From JBCBCP01 sp039178165 (GTDB lineage Bacteria > Pseudomonadota > Alphaproteobacteria > Rhodobacterales > Rhodobacteraceae): a stretch of DNA of 33,281 nucleotides. Below the pieces are notes generated by a model that saw nothing but the letters and a program-made list of their open reading frames with translations, did no database searches and had not been told where the DNA came from. The stretch is taken from positions 1-33,281 of the forward strand of contig JBCDFL010000011.1 in NCBI GenBank assembly GCA_039178165.1, read 5' to 3'. Shown here one piece after another: positions 1-7,057 of the stretch. The first letter of the stretch is position 1. Every line of letters begins with the position of its first letter. Position numbers and translations under genes: made by a program.

Positions 1-931
1 CGGCTGCAGCCTCCGTCACGAAGGACGGACCTTGGGCCGTGAACTGGGGCACGGCGTCCAGCGCGCCGCGGTCGTGGTTCATGACAGAGTTGGTTCCGCC
101 CTCCGCCGGCTCTTCCACCAAGAAGACGGAGCGCATGGTCACCGTCGCGGCGTCCTTGCAGTTTTCCATGCACGGCTCAGCGCGCCAGGCGGCGTATTCC
201 ATCTCGGGCCGGTCATCGATCACGAAGCCGCCTTCGTTGTGCATTGTGAAGTCGGCGAAGTTCTCGTGGCTGAGCTCGAAATCGTCGTCCACAAGATCGT
301 TGGAATAAAGGATGTAGGCCGTGATGGCGTAGACCTCGTCCGCCTCCAGCGTTTGCGCCGCGCCAAAGGGCATGGAGCGGTTCACGTAGTCCCACACCGT
401 CGACAGATAGGGCCAGTAGCTGCCGACCGTCTTGACCGGGTCCTCGTCCGCCAGCGTGTCGAAGCCGCCCGCGAGAACCGGCCAGTTGTCGACCCCTTCG
501 GCGAAATCGCCGTGGCAAGACGCACATGCATCGGCAAAGACCTCCTCGCCGGTCCACACATCGCCCTTGCCGGGCGGCAGGCCGCGGCCATCGGGCAGCA
601 CGTCCACGTCCCAGGCCGCGACCTCTTCGGGCAAGGCGGCGCGGCCCAGCCCAAAGGTGCCGTCCCGCTCGGGCGCAGGGGCGGTCAGGCTGGCGGAGAC
701 GGGGCGCGCGCGCAGGTCCGCAGCTTCGGCCTCTGCAGCCGCAGCGCGGGCGGCGAGGTCCGCGCGGGCGGCCTCCGCTGCGTCTGCGCGGGCGGTGACG
801 GTGGCGGCTTGCGCTGCGGCGCTCGCCAATTCCGCTGATTTGTAGTTCTGCGTGGCGATGCCGTAGCCCGCGCCGAGGACCAAGCCAATCCCGCCCAGGA
901 CGGGCAGCAGCAGATTAGGAGACTTCGACAT
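1..931 (-). CDS. soxD: SoxD, cytochrome c subunit of sulfane dehydrogenase (partial, C-terminus beyond window)
   Basis: Seen: an open frame of 310 residues on the minus strand with no stop before the window edge. Its ATG lies inside the last codons of soxC (17-base overlap). A hydrophobic segment (about residues 7-27) is followed by an Ala/Glu/Arg-rich stretch (about 30-78) that looks like a coiled coil or flexible linker. A c-type haem site CASCH is at residues 136-140. Family knowledge: SoxD is the dihaem electron-accepting partner of the molybdenum subunit SoxC; SoxCD oxidises the sulfane sulfur bound to SoxY and passes six electrons to cytochrome c. Inference: identity rests on position directly after soxC plus the haem domain; the second haem domain would lie outside the window. 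The N-terminal segment may be an uncleaved anchor rather than a normal signal peptide. Coupled translation with soxC is likely from the overlap. Confidence 0.9.
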   Translation of the reverse strand, partial: MSKSPNLLLPVLGGIGLVLGAGYGIATQNYKSAELASAAAQAATVTARADAAEAARADLAARAAAAEAEAADLRARPVSASLTAPAPERDGTFGLGRAALPEEVAAWDVDVLPDGRGLPPGKGDVWTGEEVFADACASCHGDFAEGVDNWPVLAGGFDTLADEDPVKTVGSYWPYLSTVWDYVNRSMPFGAAQTLEADEVYAITAYILYSNDLVDDDFELSHENFADFTMHNEGGFVIDDRPEMEYAAWRAEPCMENCKDAATVTMRSVFLVEEPAEGGTNSVMNHDRGALDAVPQFTAQGPSFVTEAAA

Positions 932-2168
932 TTTCGGCGATCCCTTGTGCGTTCACATACCAGGTCTGGATGCAATTGTTGTGGTAGACGGCATTCTCGC
1001 CGCGCATCTCGCGCAGCTGGTCCTTGGTCGGCTGGACATATCCCGTCTCGTCCATGGCGCGGGCCTGCAGCAGCATGTCCCGCCCGTCCCAGTCAGTGTC
1101 GAGGTAGAAGCGCGTCAGCGCCTTGGTGTCGCCCTGCTTGCCCAGGCGCGCGGTCTCCCAGGTGATGCCGCCGTCCTTGGAGACGTCGACGCGGGTGATC
1201 TTGCCGTGGCCCGACCAGGCGAGGCCCGAGATGACCAGCGGCCCCTGCCCGTGGGTGATTGGCATTTGCGGGCTGGGCGAGGTGATGACGGATTTGGCGT
1301 CCATCACCCAGGTCCATTTGCGCGCGGTGCCGTCCTCGTAGACGTCGGTGTATTTACTGGTCTCTTCGCGGGACTGCACGGCCATGTCCGCGACCTCGAT
1401 CCGGCGCAGCCATTTGACCCACATGTTGCCTTCCCAGCCCGGCACGACCAGACGCACGGGGTAGCCATGCTCCATCCGCAACGCCTCGCCATTGGCCTTG
1501 AAGGCGACCAGCACGTCGTCAAGCGCCTTGGCCATCGGGATCGACCGGCCGTTAGAGGATGCATCGGCCCCTTCGACATAGACCCACTTGTCGTCACCCA
1601 TGTCGGCGCCGGCCTCTTGCAGGAGGGTACGCAGGGGGATGCCGGTATATTCCATGTTGTGGATCATGCCGTGGGTGAACTGCACCCCGTTCAGCTGCGA
1701 TCCGGCCCATTCCATGCCCGTATTCGCGGCGCATTCGCAGAAATAGACGTGGTTTTCGCGGGGGAAGCGCTCGAGGTCTTCGTAGGTGAAGACCAAGGGC
1801 CGATCGACCAGGCCGTTGATCATCAGCCGGTAGTCTTCCTTGGCCAGTTCGATCGCGCCGGAATGGTGCCGCTCGAACGCGCAGCCCTGAGGCGTGATCG
1901 TCCCGTCGAGGGCGTGGATGGGCGTGAAGTTGATAGAGGAGATGGGCGAAGCCGTCAGCCATTCGACGTTGCGCCGCACCACGTGCTGCTCGAACCGGAT
2001 CGGCAGGCCGTAGGGGGATTCGTCGACGCCGGCGCCGGTATAGCTGGCCCAGTCTTGGACTTCGGTGATGAGTGGGTCCGGGCCTGCGGCGGCGGCGGTT
2101 GCGCCGCCCGCGGCGAGGGCCGCGGAGCCGCGCAGGAACGCGCGGCGGGAGGGGGTGAAGTCAGCCAT
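915..2168 (-). CDS. soxC: SoxC, molybdenum-cofactor subunit of sulfane dehydrogenase
   Basis: The protein has 417 residues from the ATG at 2168, chosen because AAGGAAA precedes it and the product then starts with a twin-arginine signal (SRRAFLRG near residues 7-14, then an Ala-rich core). An upstream in-frame Met at 2201 adds 11 residues before this signal and has no such site. Family knowledge: SoxC belongs to the sulfite-oxidase fold and needs a molybdopterin-ligating Cys; HVYFCECAANTG at about residues 140-150 fits this. With SoxD it oxidises the SoxY-bound sulfane sulfur in the periplasm, and Tat export fits a cofactor inserted in the cytoplasm. The gene follows soxB after a 137-base spacer that holds a structured repeat, and overlaps soxD by 17 bases. 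Confidence 0.95.
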   Translation of the reverse strand: MADFTPSRRAFLRGSAALAAGGATAAAAGPDPLITEVQDWASYTGAGVDESPYGLPIRFEQHVVRRNVEWLTASPISSINFTPIHALDGTITPQGCAFERHHSGAIELAKEDYRLMINGLVDRPLVFTYEDLERFPRENHVYFCECAANTGMEWAGSQLNGVQFTHGMIHNMEYTGIPLRTLLQEAGADMGDDKWVYVEGADASSNGRSIPMAKALDDVLVAFKANGEALRMEHGYPVRLVVPGWEGNMWVKWLRRIEVADMAVQSREETSKYTDVYEDGTARKWTWVMDAKSVITSPSPQMPITHGQGPLVISGLAWSGHGKITRVDVSKDGGITWETARLGKQGDTKALTRFYLDTDWDGRDMLLQARAMDETGYVQPTKDQLREMRGENAVYHNNCIQTWYVNAQGIAENVEVS

Positions 2169-2207
2169 TATGGGTTTCCTTCTCGGTTTGCTTTGGTGCA
2201 AGGGCTG

Positions 2208-2281
2208 CGCCGGTCCGCGGGGTGGCGCGCATCGCGCCGCCCCGGTGGGGCGGACCGGCGCGGCCCGTCTTGCAGACGGGC
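2208..2281. repeat. Structured intergenic repeat, copy A (soxB-soxC spacer)
   Basis: An 11-bp outer stem (CGCCGGTCCGC at 2208-2218 with GCGGACCGGCG at 2250-2260) encloses an inner hairpin (GGGGTGGCGCG at 2219-2229 with CGCGCCGCCCC at 2233-2243). A second hairpin, GCCCGTC TTGCA GACGGGC, follows at 2263-2281. The same layout is found at 17012-17083 with different outer-stem bases. This looks like a REP/BIME-type palindromic repeat or a small non-autonomous element. The element is in a spacer inside the sox operon, with no coding potential of its own. Confidence 0.7.
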
Positions 2282-2305
2282 TGGATTTCCGAGCGGCGGA
2301 ACATC

Positions 2306-4003
2306 CTACACACCCGTCACTGTGACGTTGGAATTCGGTGTGACCGTGACGGTCCCAAGCTTCCGAATGTGGCTTTCTACCACATCCCAGATCGGCGGTC
2401 CTTCGGTGCCTTCGTTGACCGACGCCCAGCCAGCCACGACATAGCTGCGCGCGGGATCAATCGGCTCCCCGGTGCTCAGCAGCGTCATGTTGGAAATCCG
2501 GCTGCCCTGCGGCTGGCCCACATCGACTGCGTAGCCAAGGCCGCCCGTGCGCACCATGTCCCCACCCTGCTGGTAGTAGGGGTCGGGGTTGAAGATGTTG
2601 TCGGCCACATCCTCCAGCACGACCTTCAGGAACTCACCCGTCATTTCTGTTCGGTACGCCTCCCCATAGCTCATGGAGGTGACATTCCAGATATCCTCGC
2701 GCGTGATCGCCTGACCGGGGATCAGCGACGGGCCCCAGCGCACGCCGGGTGACAGAGCGATCTCCGCATCCCGCTCGGACAAAAGCGCGTCGCAGATCAG
2801 ATCGTCCCAGGTGCCGTTGAAATTGCCCCGGCGGTAGAGAAGGCTTTCGGTCACGCCGACCTCTTCGCGCAGGTATGCCTCGTGCGGCGCGCGCTCCGCG
2901 TCGATGGCGGCAGCGACCTCGGCGTCGGGGGTGATGACGTCGCTAAAGATCGGGACCAGCTTGGTCTTGTAGCCCATCATCCGCCCGTCGCGGATATCCA
3001 GATCCACCCGGCTAACGAACTTGCCGTTTGACCCCGACGGCAGGATGATCGTCTGTCCAACCAGCACAGGCTCCGGCAGCGCGTCGTGGGTGTGGCCCGA
3101 CAGGATGACGTCGATGCCGGGCACCACGCTCGCCATCTTCTTGTCCACGTCAAAGCCATTGTGGCTGAGGCAGACGACGCATTCAGCGCCCGCCGCGCGG
3201 ACCTCTTCGACCATGGCGGCCATGTTCTCGTCCCGGATGCCGAAGCTGTATTCGGGGAACATCCAGCGTGGATTGGCGATGGGCATATAAGGGAAGGCCT
3301 GGCCGATCACCGCGATCTTCGTGCCGCCGCGTTCGAACATCTGGTAGGGTGGAAACAGGTCCGTCGGCTCGTCCCATTCGGCGTCAAAGATGTTCTGGCC
3401 CAGCGCGGCGAAGGGCAGCTGCTCCACCAACTCCGCCACCCGGTCCGAGCCCAACGTGAACTCCCAGTGGAAGGTCATCGCATCGGGTTTGAGCAGCTTC
3501 ATCACGTTGACCATGTCCTGGCCTTGCGTGGCGTGGCACGTGTAGGACCCGTGCCAGGTGTCCCCACCATCGAGGAAAATTGCATCGGGCCGGTCCGCCC
3601 GGATCGCCTTGATCACCGTCGCCATCCGGTCAAGGCCGCCGACCCGGCCATATGCCTCAGCCAGCGCCGCGAAATCGCCGGAACTCAGCGCGTAATGCGA
3701 GGGCGAGCCATCCGCGATCCCGTAGGCCCGGCGGAACGCGGCACCCGTGATATGCGGCACGGCGCCCTTGTTCCCGCCCACGCCGATATTGATCGACGGC
3801 TCGCGGAAATAGAGCGGCTTGAGCTGCGCATGGATGTCCGTCGCGTGGATCAGCGTCACGTTACCGAACGTGTTGAACTCCAAAAGCTGGTCCTGGCTCA
3901 GCGATTGCTGCGCCGCCAGACGCGCCCAATTGCCAAAGCCCGACCCGCCCACGATGGCCGAAGCCGCCATACCGACCTGTAGAAAATCACGGCGAGAGAT
4001 CAT
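2306..4003 (-). CDS. soxB: SoxB, di-metal thiosulfohydrolase
   Basis: The protein has 565 residues, the usual SoxB size, with a twin-arginine start (SRRDFLQ, residues 3-9). Motifs of the 5'-nucleotidase-like metallophosphoesterase fold are visible in order: DIHAQL (56-61), GGDTWHGS (146-153), HWEFTLG (179-185), SHNGFD (280-285) and GHTHD (303-307). These supply the ligands for the two Mn ions. Family knowledge: SoxB hydrolyses the terminal sulfone from the SoxY-bound cysteine S-thiosulfonate, releasing sulfate; it acts in the periplasm. In the operon it lies between soxA and soxC. Its start is 84 bases from the soxA stop, and that spacer carries an intrinsic terminator pointing in the direction of transcription, so soxB and downstream genes may be expressed at a lower or separately set level. 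Confidence 0.96.
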   Translation of the reverse strand: MISRRDFLQVGMAASAIVGGSGFGNWARLAAQQSLSQDQLLEFNTFGNVTLIHATDIHAQLKPLYFREPSINIGVGGNKGAVPHITGAAFRRAYGIADGSPSHYALSSGDFAALAEAYGRVGGLDRMATVIKAIRADRPDAIFLDGGDTWHGSYTCHATQGQDMVNVMKLLKPDAMTFHWEFTLGSDRVAELVEQLPFAALGQNIFDAEWDEPTDLFPPYQMFERGGTKIAVIGQAFPYMPIANPRWMFPEYSFGIRDENMAAMVEEVRAAGAECVVCLSHNGFDVDKKMASVVPGIDVILSGHTHDALPEPVLVGQTIILPSGSNGKFVSRVDLDIRDGRMMGYKTKLVPIFSDVITPDAEVAAAIDAERAPHEAYLREEVGVTESLLYRRGNFNGTWDDLICDALLSERDAEIALSPGVRWGPSLIPGQAITREDIWNVTSMSYGEAYRTEMTGEFLKVVLEDVADNIFNPDPYYQQGGDMVRTGGLGYAVDVGQPQGSRISNMTLLSTGEPIDPARSYVVAGWASVNEGTEGPPIWDVVESHIRKLGTVTVTPNSNVTVTGV

Positions 4004-4050
4004 CTGGAGCTTCCCTTATATGCGCAAAGTTGCATGTGTTTTGTTAGAAA

Positions 4051-4081
4051 AAGGCCCCGGACGCAGCTGCGCCGGGGCCTT
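4051..4081 (-). terminator. Intrinsic terminator between soxA and soxB
   Basis: Read on the minus strand, a GC-rich stem formed by AAGGCCCCGG (4051-4060) and CCGGGGCCTT (4072-4081), with a palindromic CGCAGCTGCG in the middle, runs directly into a T-rich tract (CCTTTTTCTAAC, down to about 4041). That is the form of a Rho-independent terminator for leftward transcription coming from soxA. It is placed 6 bases after the soxA stop and 48 bases before the soxB start. Confidence 0.8.
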
Positions 4082-4086
4082 CAAAC

Positions 4087-4917
4087 TCAGTTGCGGACGG
4101 AGGGTGTCTCGACCGACAGGCCCTGACCGCGGCTGGCAAGATACAGCTCAAGCGCCTTGAACTCGGCGCCGCCCTCTTTGAACGGGGTCGCGCGGATGTT
4201 CTTCATGCAGCCTTTGAACCGGCCATGGATCGAATTCAGCTTGGCGTTTTTCAAACGGTAGGTCGGAAAACCGTTGATCTGCCCCTGGCTCAGGTGGTCG
4301 GCGCGGATCATGATGCCGTAATTGTCCTCGTGACAACTGGAGCACGCCATGTCGAGCTGTCCGACGCGGGTGTAATACAGCTCCTTGCCGGTCTCCCAGT
4401 AGGATGCCGCCTCCCCGTCGATAGCGACATCCATCGGCATGCCGCGCGATTGCAGACCGATCAGGGCGGTCATCGCGGTCATGTTGCCCTTGGACCATTT
4501 CCAGGGCTCGGCGCCCATCTGCTCCGTTCGGCAATTGTTGACGAGGTCTTCCATCGTGACCAGCTCACCATCCTGGACCCGCGGCAGTTTGGTGCGCAGG
4601 CCGGCGAATTCCTCCACATCCTCGTGGCAGGACGAACAGGCCTTGGCTTCGGTGCCCTCGACCTTGTCCCACAGATCCAGCGCCTGATCGACGAAGATCA
4701 TCGCCGGATTGTCGAAATCGTCCGTCTCGAGCGCTTGCGTCTCAGGCGAGCGGAAGCGCCAGCCGGAATAGATCGTCTTGACGTTTTCCATATGCGCGGG
4801 CGCAGAGGTCTCGGTGACCATATCTTCGCCCTCGATGCTCAACGTGTTGCTGTCCTGTGCCCAAGCGGCGCTGGCCAGCGCGATGGCGGCGGCGGATGCG
4901 ATGCCGGTGAATTTCAT
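4087..4917 (-). CDS. soxA: SoxA, dihaem c-type cytochrome subunit of the SoxAX complex
   Basis: The protein has 276 residues from the ATG at 4917, chosen for the GGGAGGGA ribosome site just upstream and for the signal peptide that follows (MKFTG, Ala-rich core, cleavage near AWAQ at residue 20). Two CSSCH haem sites are at residues 94-98 and 192-196, so this is the dihaem SoxA type. The FKGCMKNIRA segment carries the expected active-site Cys at 237. Family knowledge: SoxAX joins thiosulfate to the SoxY carboxy-terminal cysteine, with the SoxA cysteine persulfide next to the catalytic haem. It follows soxZ after 53 bases that fold into a hairpin, and is followed by an intrinsic terminator before soxB. 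Confidence 0.95.
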   Translation of the reverse strand: MKFTGIASAAAIALASAAWAQDSNTLSIEGEDMVTETSAPAHMENVKTIYSGWRFRSPETQALETDDFDNPAMIFVDQALDLWDKVEGTEAKACSSCHEDVEEFAGLRTKLPRVQDGELVTMEDLVNNCRTEQMGAEPWKWSKGNMTAMTALIGLQSRGMPMDVAIDGEAASYWETGKELYYTRVGQLDMACSSCHEDNYGIMIRADHLSQGQINGFPTYRLKNAKLNSIHGRFKGCMKNIRATPFKEGGAEFKALELYLASRGQGLSVETPSVRN

Positions 4918-4935
4918 GTTGTCCCTCCCTGGCTG

Positions 4936-4959
4936 GCCGGGCCCTGGTATGGGCCCGGC
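4936..4959. other. Perfect hairpin in the soxZ-soxA spacer
   Basis: GCCGGGCCC (4936-4944), a six-base loop, then GGGCCCGGC (4951-4959) form a perfect 9-bp stem just upstream of the soxA ribosome site. There is no T-run on the minus strand, so it is unlikely to be a terminator. An mRNA-processing or stability element is a reasonable guess. Confidence 0.55.
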
Positions 4960-4970
4960 TGGCACGGTCG

Positions 4971-5300
4971 TTAGCCGACCGCGATCTTTTTGCTGGTGTC
5001 GTAGACTGACCCGTCGTCGTCATACCAGGTAAACGTGAACTCGCCCGATTCCGGCACGACCGCGTCGAACTGGAAGTAGGGGTTGGTCGAAATGGCGGGC
5101 TCCATCACCACGTCGATCACGTTCTCGCCGTTAAAGTCGGCGGTGAAGCGGTTGATGATCGAGCGCGGGATGACGTTGCCCTCGTCATCCTTACGCTGCC
5201 CGCTTTCCATCTTGTGGCTGATCAGCGTCTTGATGGTGATCGTCGCGCCAGCGGCGGCTTTCTTCGGGACTTTGACCCGGGGTTTTACACCTGATGCCAT
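4971..5300 (-). CDS. soxZ: SoxZ, sulfur-carrier complex subunit
   Basis: The protein has 109 residues, the normal SoxZ length, starting MASGVKPRVKVP with no signal peptide. It has the predicted beta-rich, immunoglobulin-like make-up of the family and ends with a YDDDGSVYDTSKK segment. The ATG at 5300 is preceded by GGAGAAAA. Family knowledge: SoxZ binds SoxY and is exported with it through the SoxY twin-arginine signal; the SoxYZ heterodimer carries sulfur intermediates on a SoxY cysteine in the periplasm. Its position between soxY and soxA, with short spacers on both sides, is the canonical order. Confidence 0.95.
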   Translation of the reverse strand: MASGVKPRVKVPKKAAAGATITIKTLISHKMESGQRKDDEGNVIPRSIINRFTADFNGENVIDVVMEPAISTNPYFQFDAVVPESGEFTFTWYDDDGSVYDTSKKIAVG

Positions 5301-5335
5301 GTGTTTTCTCCTGAACTCTGTGTCGGTGCCGGGCC

Positions 5336-5755
5336 TTAGCCGCCGCAGCCGCCGATGGTGACCTTGATGTTCGCCTGCGCGGTCTGGAAGCTGCCGTCTT
5401 CCATCTCCGCCACGGCGACGACGTTCTGCGTGCCCGCCAGCCGGATCCGGGTGGAGGCGCTGCGCGACGCGCTCAGCGGGCCGAACTTGAAGGTGGCCAC
5501 GTTGGGCACCGGGTTGCCGTCCGCAAAAAGGGTGATCGACTTGGCGCCGGGCGCATCGACGCCGATCGGCACAGTGTTACCGTTCTCGGCGATCTCGGGC
5601 GCGGTCAGGGTGATGACCCCCGTGCCCATATCGGCGCCGCCGGTCACCGCGTTGATGACCTCTGCGGGAAGCTGCGCATGGGCCGGGACCGCCAGGGCCG
5701 CCGCGGCCAAGGCAGAGCCGCCAAGCGCCAGAAGGGAGCGACGTGAAAGCTGCAT
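5336..5755 (-). CDS. soxY: SoxY, sulfur-carrier protein
   Basis: The protein has 139 residues from the ATG at 5755. This start was chosen because GGAGAG precedes it and a twin-arginine signal follows (MQLSRRSLLALGG, cleavage near AHAQ). An upstream in-frame Met at 5818 would place 21 low-complexity residues before the signal and would overlap soxX. The C-terminus ends IGGCGG, the diagnostic swinging-arm motif whose Cys carries thiosulfate-derived sulfur. Family knowledge: SoxYZ is the central carrier acted on in turn by SoxAX, SoxB and SoxCD. It lies 25 bases after soxX and 35 bases before soxZ. Confidence 0.96.
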   Translation of the reverse strand: MQLSRRSLLALGGSALAAAALAVPAHAQLPAEVINAVTGGADMGTGVITLTAPEIAENGNTVPIGVDAPGAKSITLFADGNPVPNVATFKFGPLSASRSASTRIRLAGTQNVVAVAEMEDGSFQTAQANIKVTIGGCGG

Positions 5756-5780
5756 GGTTCTCTCCACTAAATTGGGGGGA

Positions 5781-6236
5781 TCACTCGTATTTGAGCGTTG
5801 TGAGGTAGGCGACGACATCCTCGACCTGCTGTGCGGTCAGGATGCTTTTGCCGGTGAAATCATCGAGCGGGCGGTTATAGCCGGCGTCGACATAGAAGGC
5901 GGGCATGATCGTGCCCGGAAACATCTGCTTGGAGTTCGAGACGATCCCGCGCAGCTCCGCCACGCTCCAGCGTTCGGCGACCCCGTCCATGGGCGGTCCG
6001 ACCTCGCCGTGAAAACTCTCCTCGGGCATGTCGGGGTTGACGTGACAGGCCAGGCAATTGCCCTGCTTGCGGTTGGCGAAGATCTTGCGCCCGCTATCCG
6101 CATCTCCTGCGACACCTGTCAGCGATGCGCTCACAGCGCCTTCTTCGAAGGTGACGGCGGTGGGTGTAATATCGTCGGCGGCAGCGATGCTGGCTCCCAG
6201 ACCCACGGACAAACCCAATACCAAAGCGTGTTTCAT
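5781..6236 (-). CDS. soxX: SoxX, monohaem cytochrome c subunit of SoxAX
   Basis: The protein has 151 residues. The ATG at 6236 is preceded by GGGAGGGGC, and a hydrophobic signal peptide follows with cleavage near ASIAAADD (about residue 20). One haem site, CLACH, is at 61-65, and the likely axial Met is in GTIMPAFY (Met111). Family knowledge: SoxX takes the electrons released when SoxA couples thiosulfate to SoxY. It is the first gene of the structural block XYZABCD and lies downstream of a 251-base gap that holds a candidate SoxR operator, so this gap probably contains the main promoter for the structural genes. Confidence 0.94.
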   Translation of the reverse strand: MKHALVLGLSVGLGASIAAADDITPTAVTFEEGAVSASLTGVAGDADSGRKIFANRKQGNCLACHVNPDMPEESFHGEVGPPMDGVAERWSVAELRGIVSNSKQMFPGTIMPAFYVDAGYNRPLDDFTGKSILTAQQVEDVVAYLTTLKYE

Positions 6237-6487
6237 AGCCCCTCCCTGGATATGATTCTTAGTATGGCTGCCTGGTACACTAGGGTATGCCGGGCTCGGC
6301 TCGCAACATTAAATTCAGAGAATTGAATTTTTGGATGTTTGCGCGCGCAGCATTAGCGCGTGCAATTTTGTTCGCGCCCGCAGCATAAGGGTTTGGTCTC
6401 CGCGGTAGAGGCCGCGACCAAAAAACGGCCGCCGATCAACAGCCTAAGCGTGGTCGTTCATGCTCCCGGCAGACCGCCGACCATCCG
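6237..6487 (-). promoter_or_regulatory. soxW-soxX intergenic regulatory region
   Basis: This is the largest gap inside the minus-strand sox genes, with no ORF of quality. It holds an AT-rich inverted repeat, AAATTCA (6311-6317) and TGAATTT (6324-6330), about 75-95 bases upstream of the soxX start. Around 6394-6425 there is also a hairpin-forming TTTGGT/CGCGG ... CCGCG/ACCAAA arrangement. Family knowledge: SoxR of Paracoccus binds the soxW-soxX and soxS-soxV gaps. No -35/-10 pair stood out clearly, so the promoter itself is not pinned down. Confidence 0.55.
6311..6330. promoter_or_regulatory. Candidate SoxR operator upstream of soxX
   Basis: An inverted repeat of 7 bp with a 6-base spacer (AAATTCA, GAGAAT, TGAATTT) sits in a GC-rich background. 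ArsR-family repressors bind AT-rich inverted repeats of this size. The stretch starting at 6306 partly matches the stretch starting at 7823 in the soxV/soxS gap (both begin ACATT), which would fit one regulator binding both places. Confidence 0.45.
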
Positions 6488-7045
6488 CTATTGGCTTTGC
6501 TCCGCGAACTTCCGCGCGTGGTATTTCTGGAACGGCTCGGCCGAGGCATAGCCCTCCTCCACCACCCAGGTCAGCATGTTGTAGGTGGTCCACCGCCCGA
6601 ACGCGCCCGGCATATTGGCCACCGCCGCCTGCGGCGCAGGCACTGCGTCCACCGTTTCGGGAAAGAAGTAGATATTGGGCGTAAACAGCGCGCCCCAGCG
6701 CTTCACCATGTCCTTCTCGGGCAGCGTTGTGCCGTCGAAATCGGTCACGTCCACATCGCCGAACATGTTGATCTGCACGACGAAGTAATTGTCCTCGATG
6801 TACTGCGCCACCTCCGGGATCACGAAGACCTCTTCGTGCATCTTGGTGCAGTAGATGCAGCCGCGCTGCTCGACCATCACCATCAGGCGCTTGCCCTCCG
6901 CGCCGGCCTCTTCCAGGTCCTCGGCCAGATCCTTGAACGTATCGCGCATCCACGGCGCTTTGTGCAGGCCGTCGTCGCCTAGCTCAGCCGCCGCGAGCGG
7001 CAGGGCGATGAGCGCAGCGAAAATCGCGGTCAAAACTCGGGTCAT
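6488..7045 (-). CDS. soxW: SoxW, periplasmic thioredoxin-like protein
   Basis: The protein has 185 residues with a signal peptide (MTRVLTAIFAALIALPLAAAE, cut to about residue 20) and a thioredoxin fold with the redox pair CIYC at 63-66. A cis-Pro-like TPNIYFF segment lies further on. The ATG at 7045 follows GAGGGAGGA. Family knowledge: SoxW is reduced by the membrane protein SoxV and is linked to reductive reactivation of the Sox carrier or to cofactor maturation in the periplasm. The soxV-soxW spacing is only 12 bases, so the two are cotranscribed. The next gene downstream, soxX, is separated by a long gap. Confidence 0.9.
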   Translation of the reverse strand: MTRVLTAIFAALIALPLAAAELGDDGLHKAPWMRDTFKDLAEDLEEAGAEGKRLMVMVEQRGCIYCTKMHEEVFVIPEVAQYIEDNYFVVQINMFGDVDVTDFDGTTLPEKDMVKRWGALFTPNIYFFPETVDAVPAPQAAVANMPGAFGRWTTYNMLTWVVEEGYASAEPFQKYHARKFAEQSQ

Positions 7046-7057
7046 ATCAATCCTCCC

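Noticed and set aside
945..2444. Plus-strand open frame of 499 codons opposite soxC
   Set aside because: SoxC on the minus strand has a Tat signal and the molybdenum Cys motif; the plus frame has no recognisable domain.
6394..6425. Hairpin with A-run in the soxW-soxX gap as an intrinsic terminator for soxVW
   Set aside because: On the minus strand the T-run precedes the stem instead of following it, so it does not have terminator form for soxVW transcripts.
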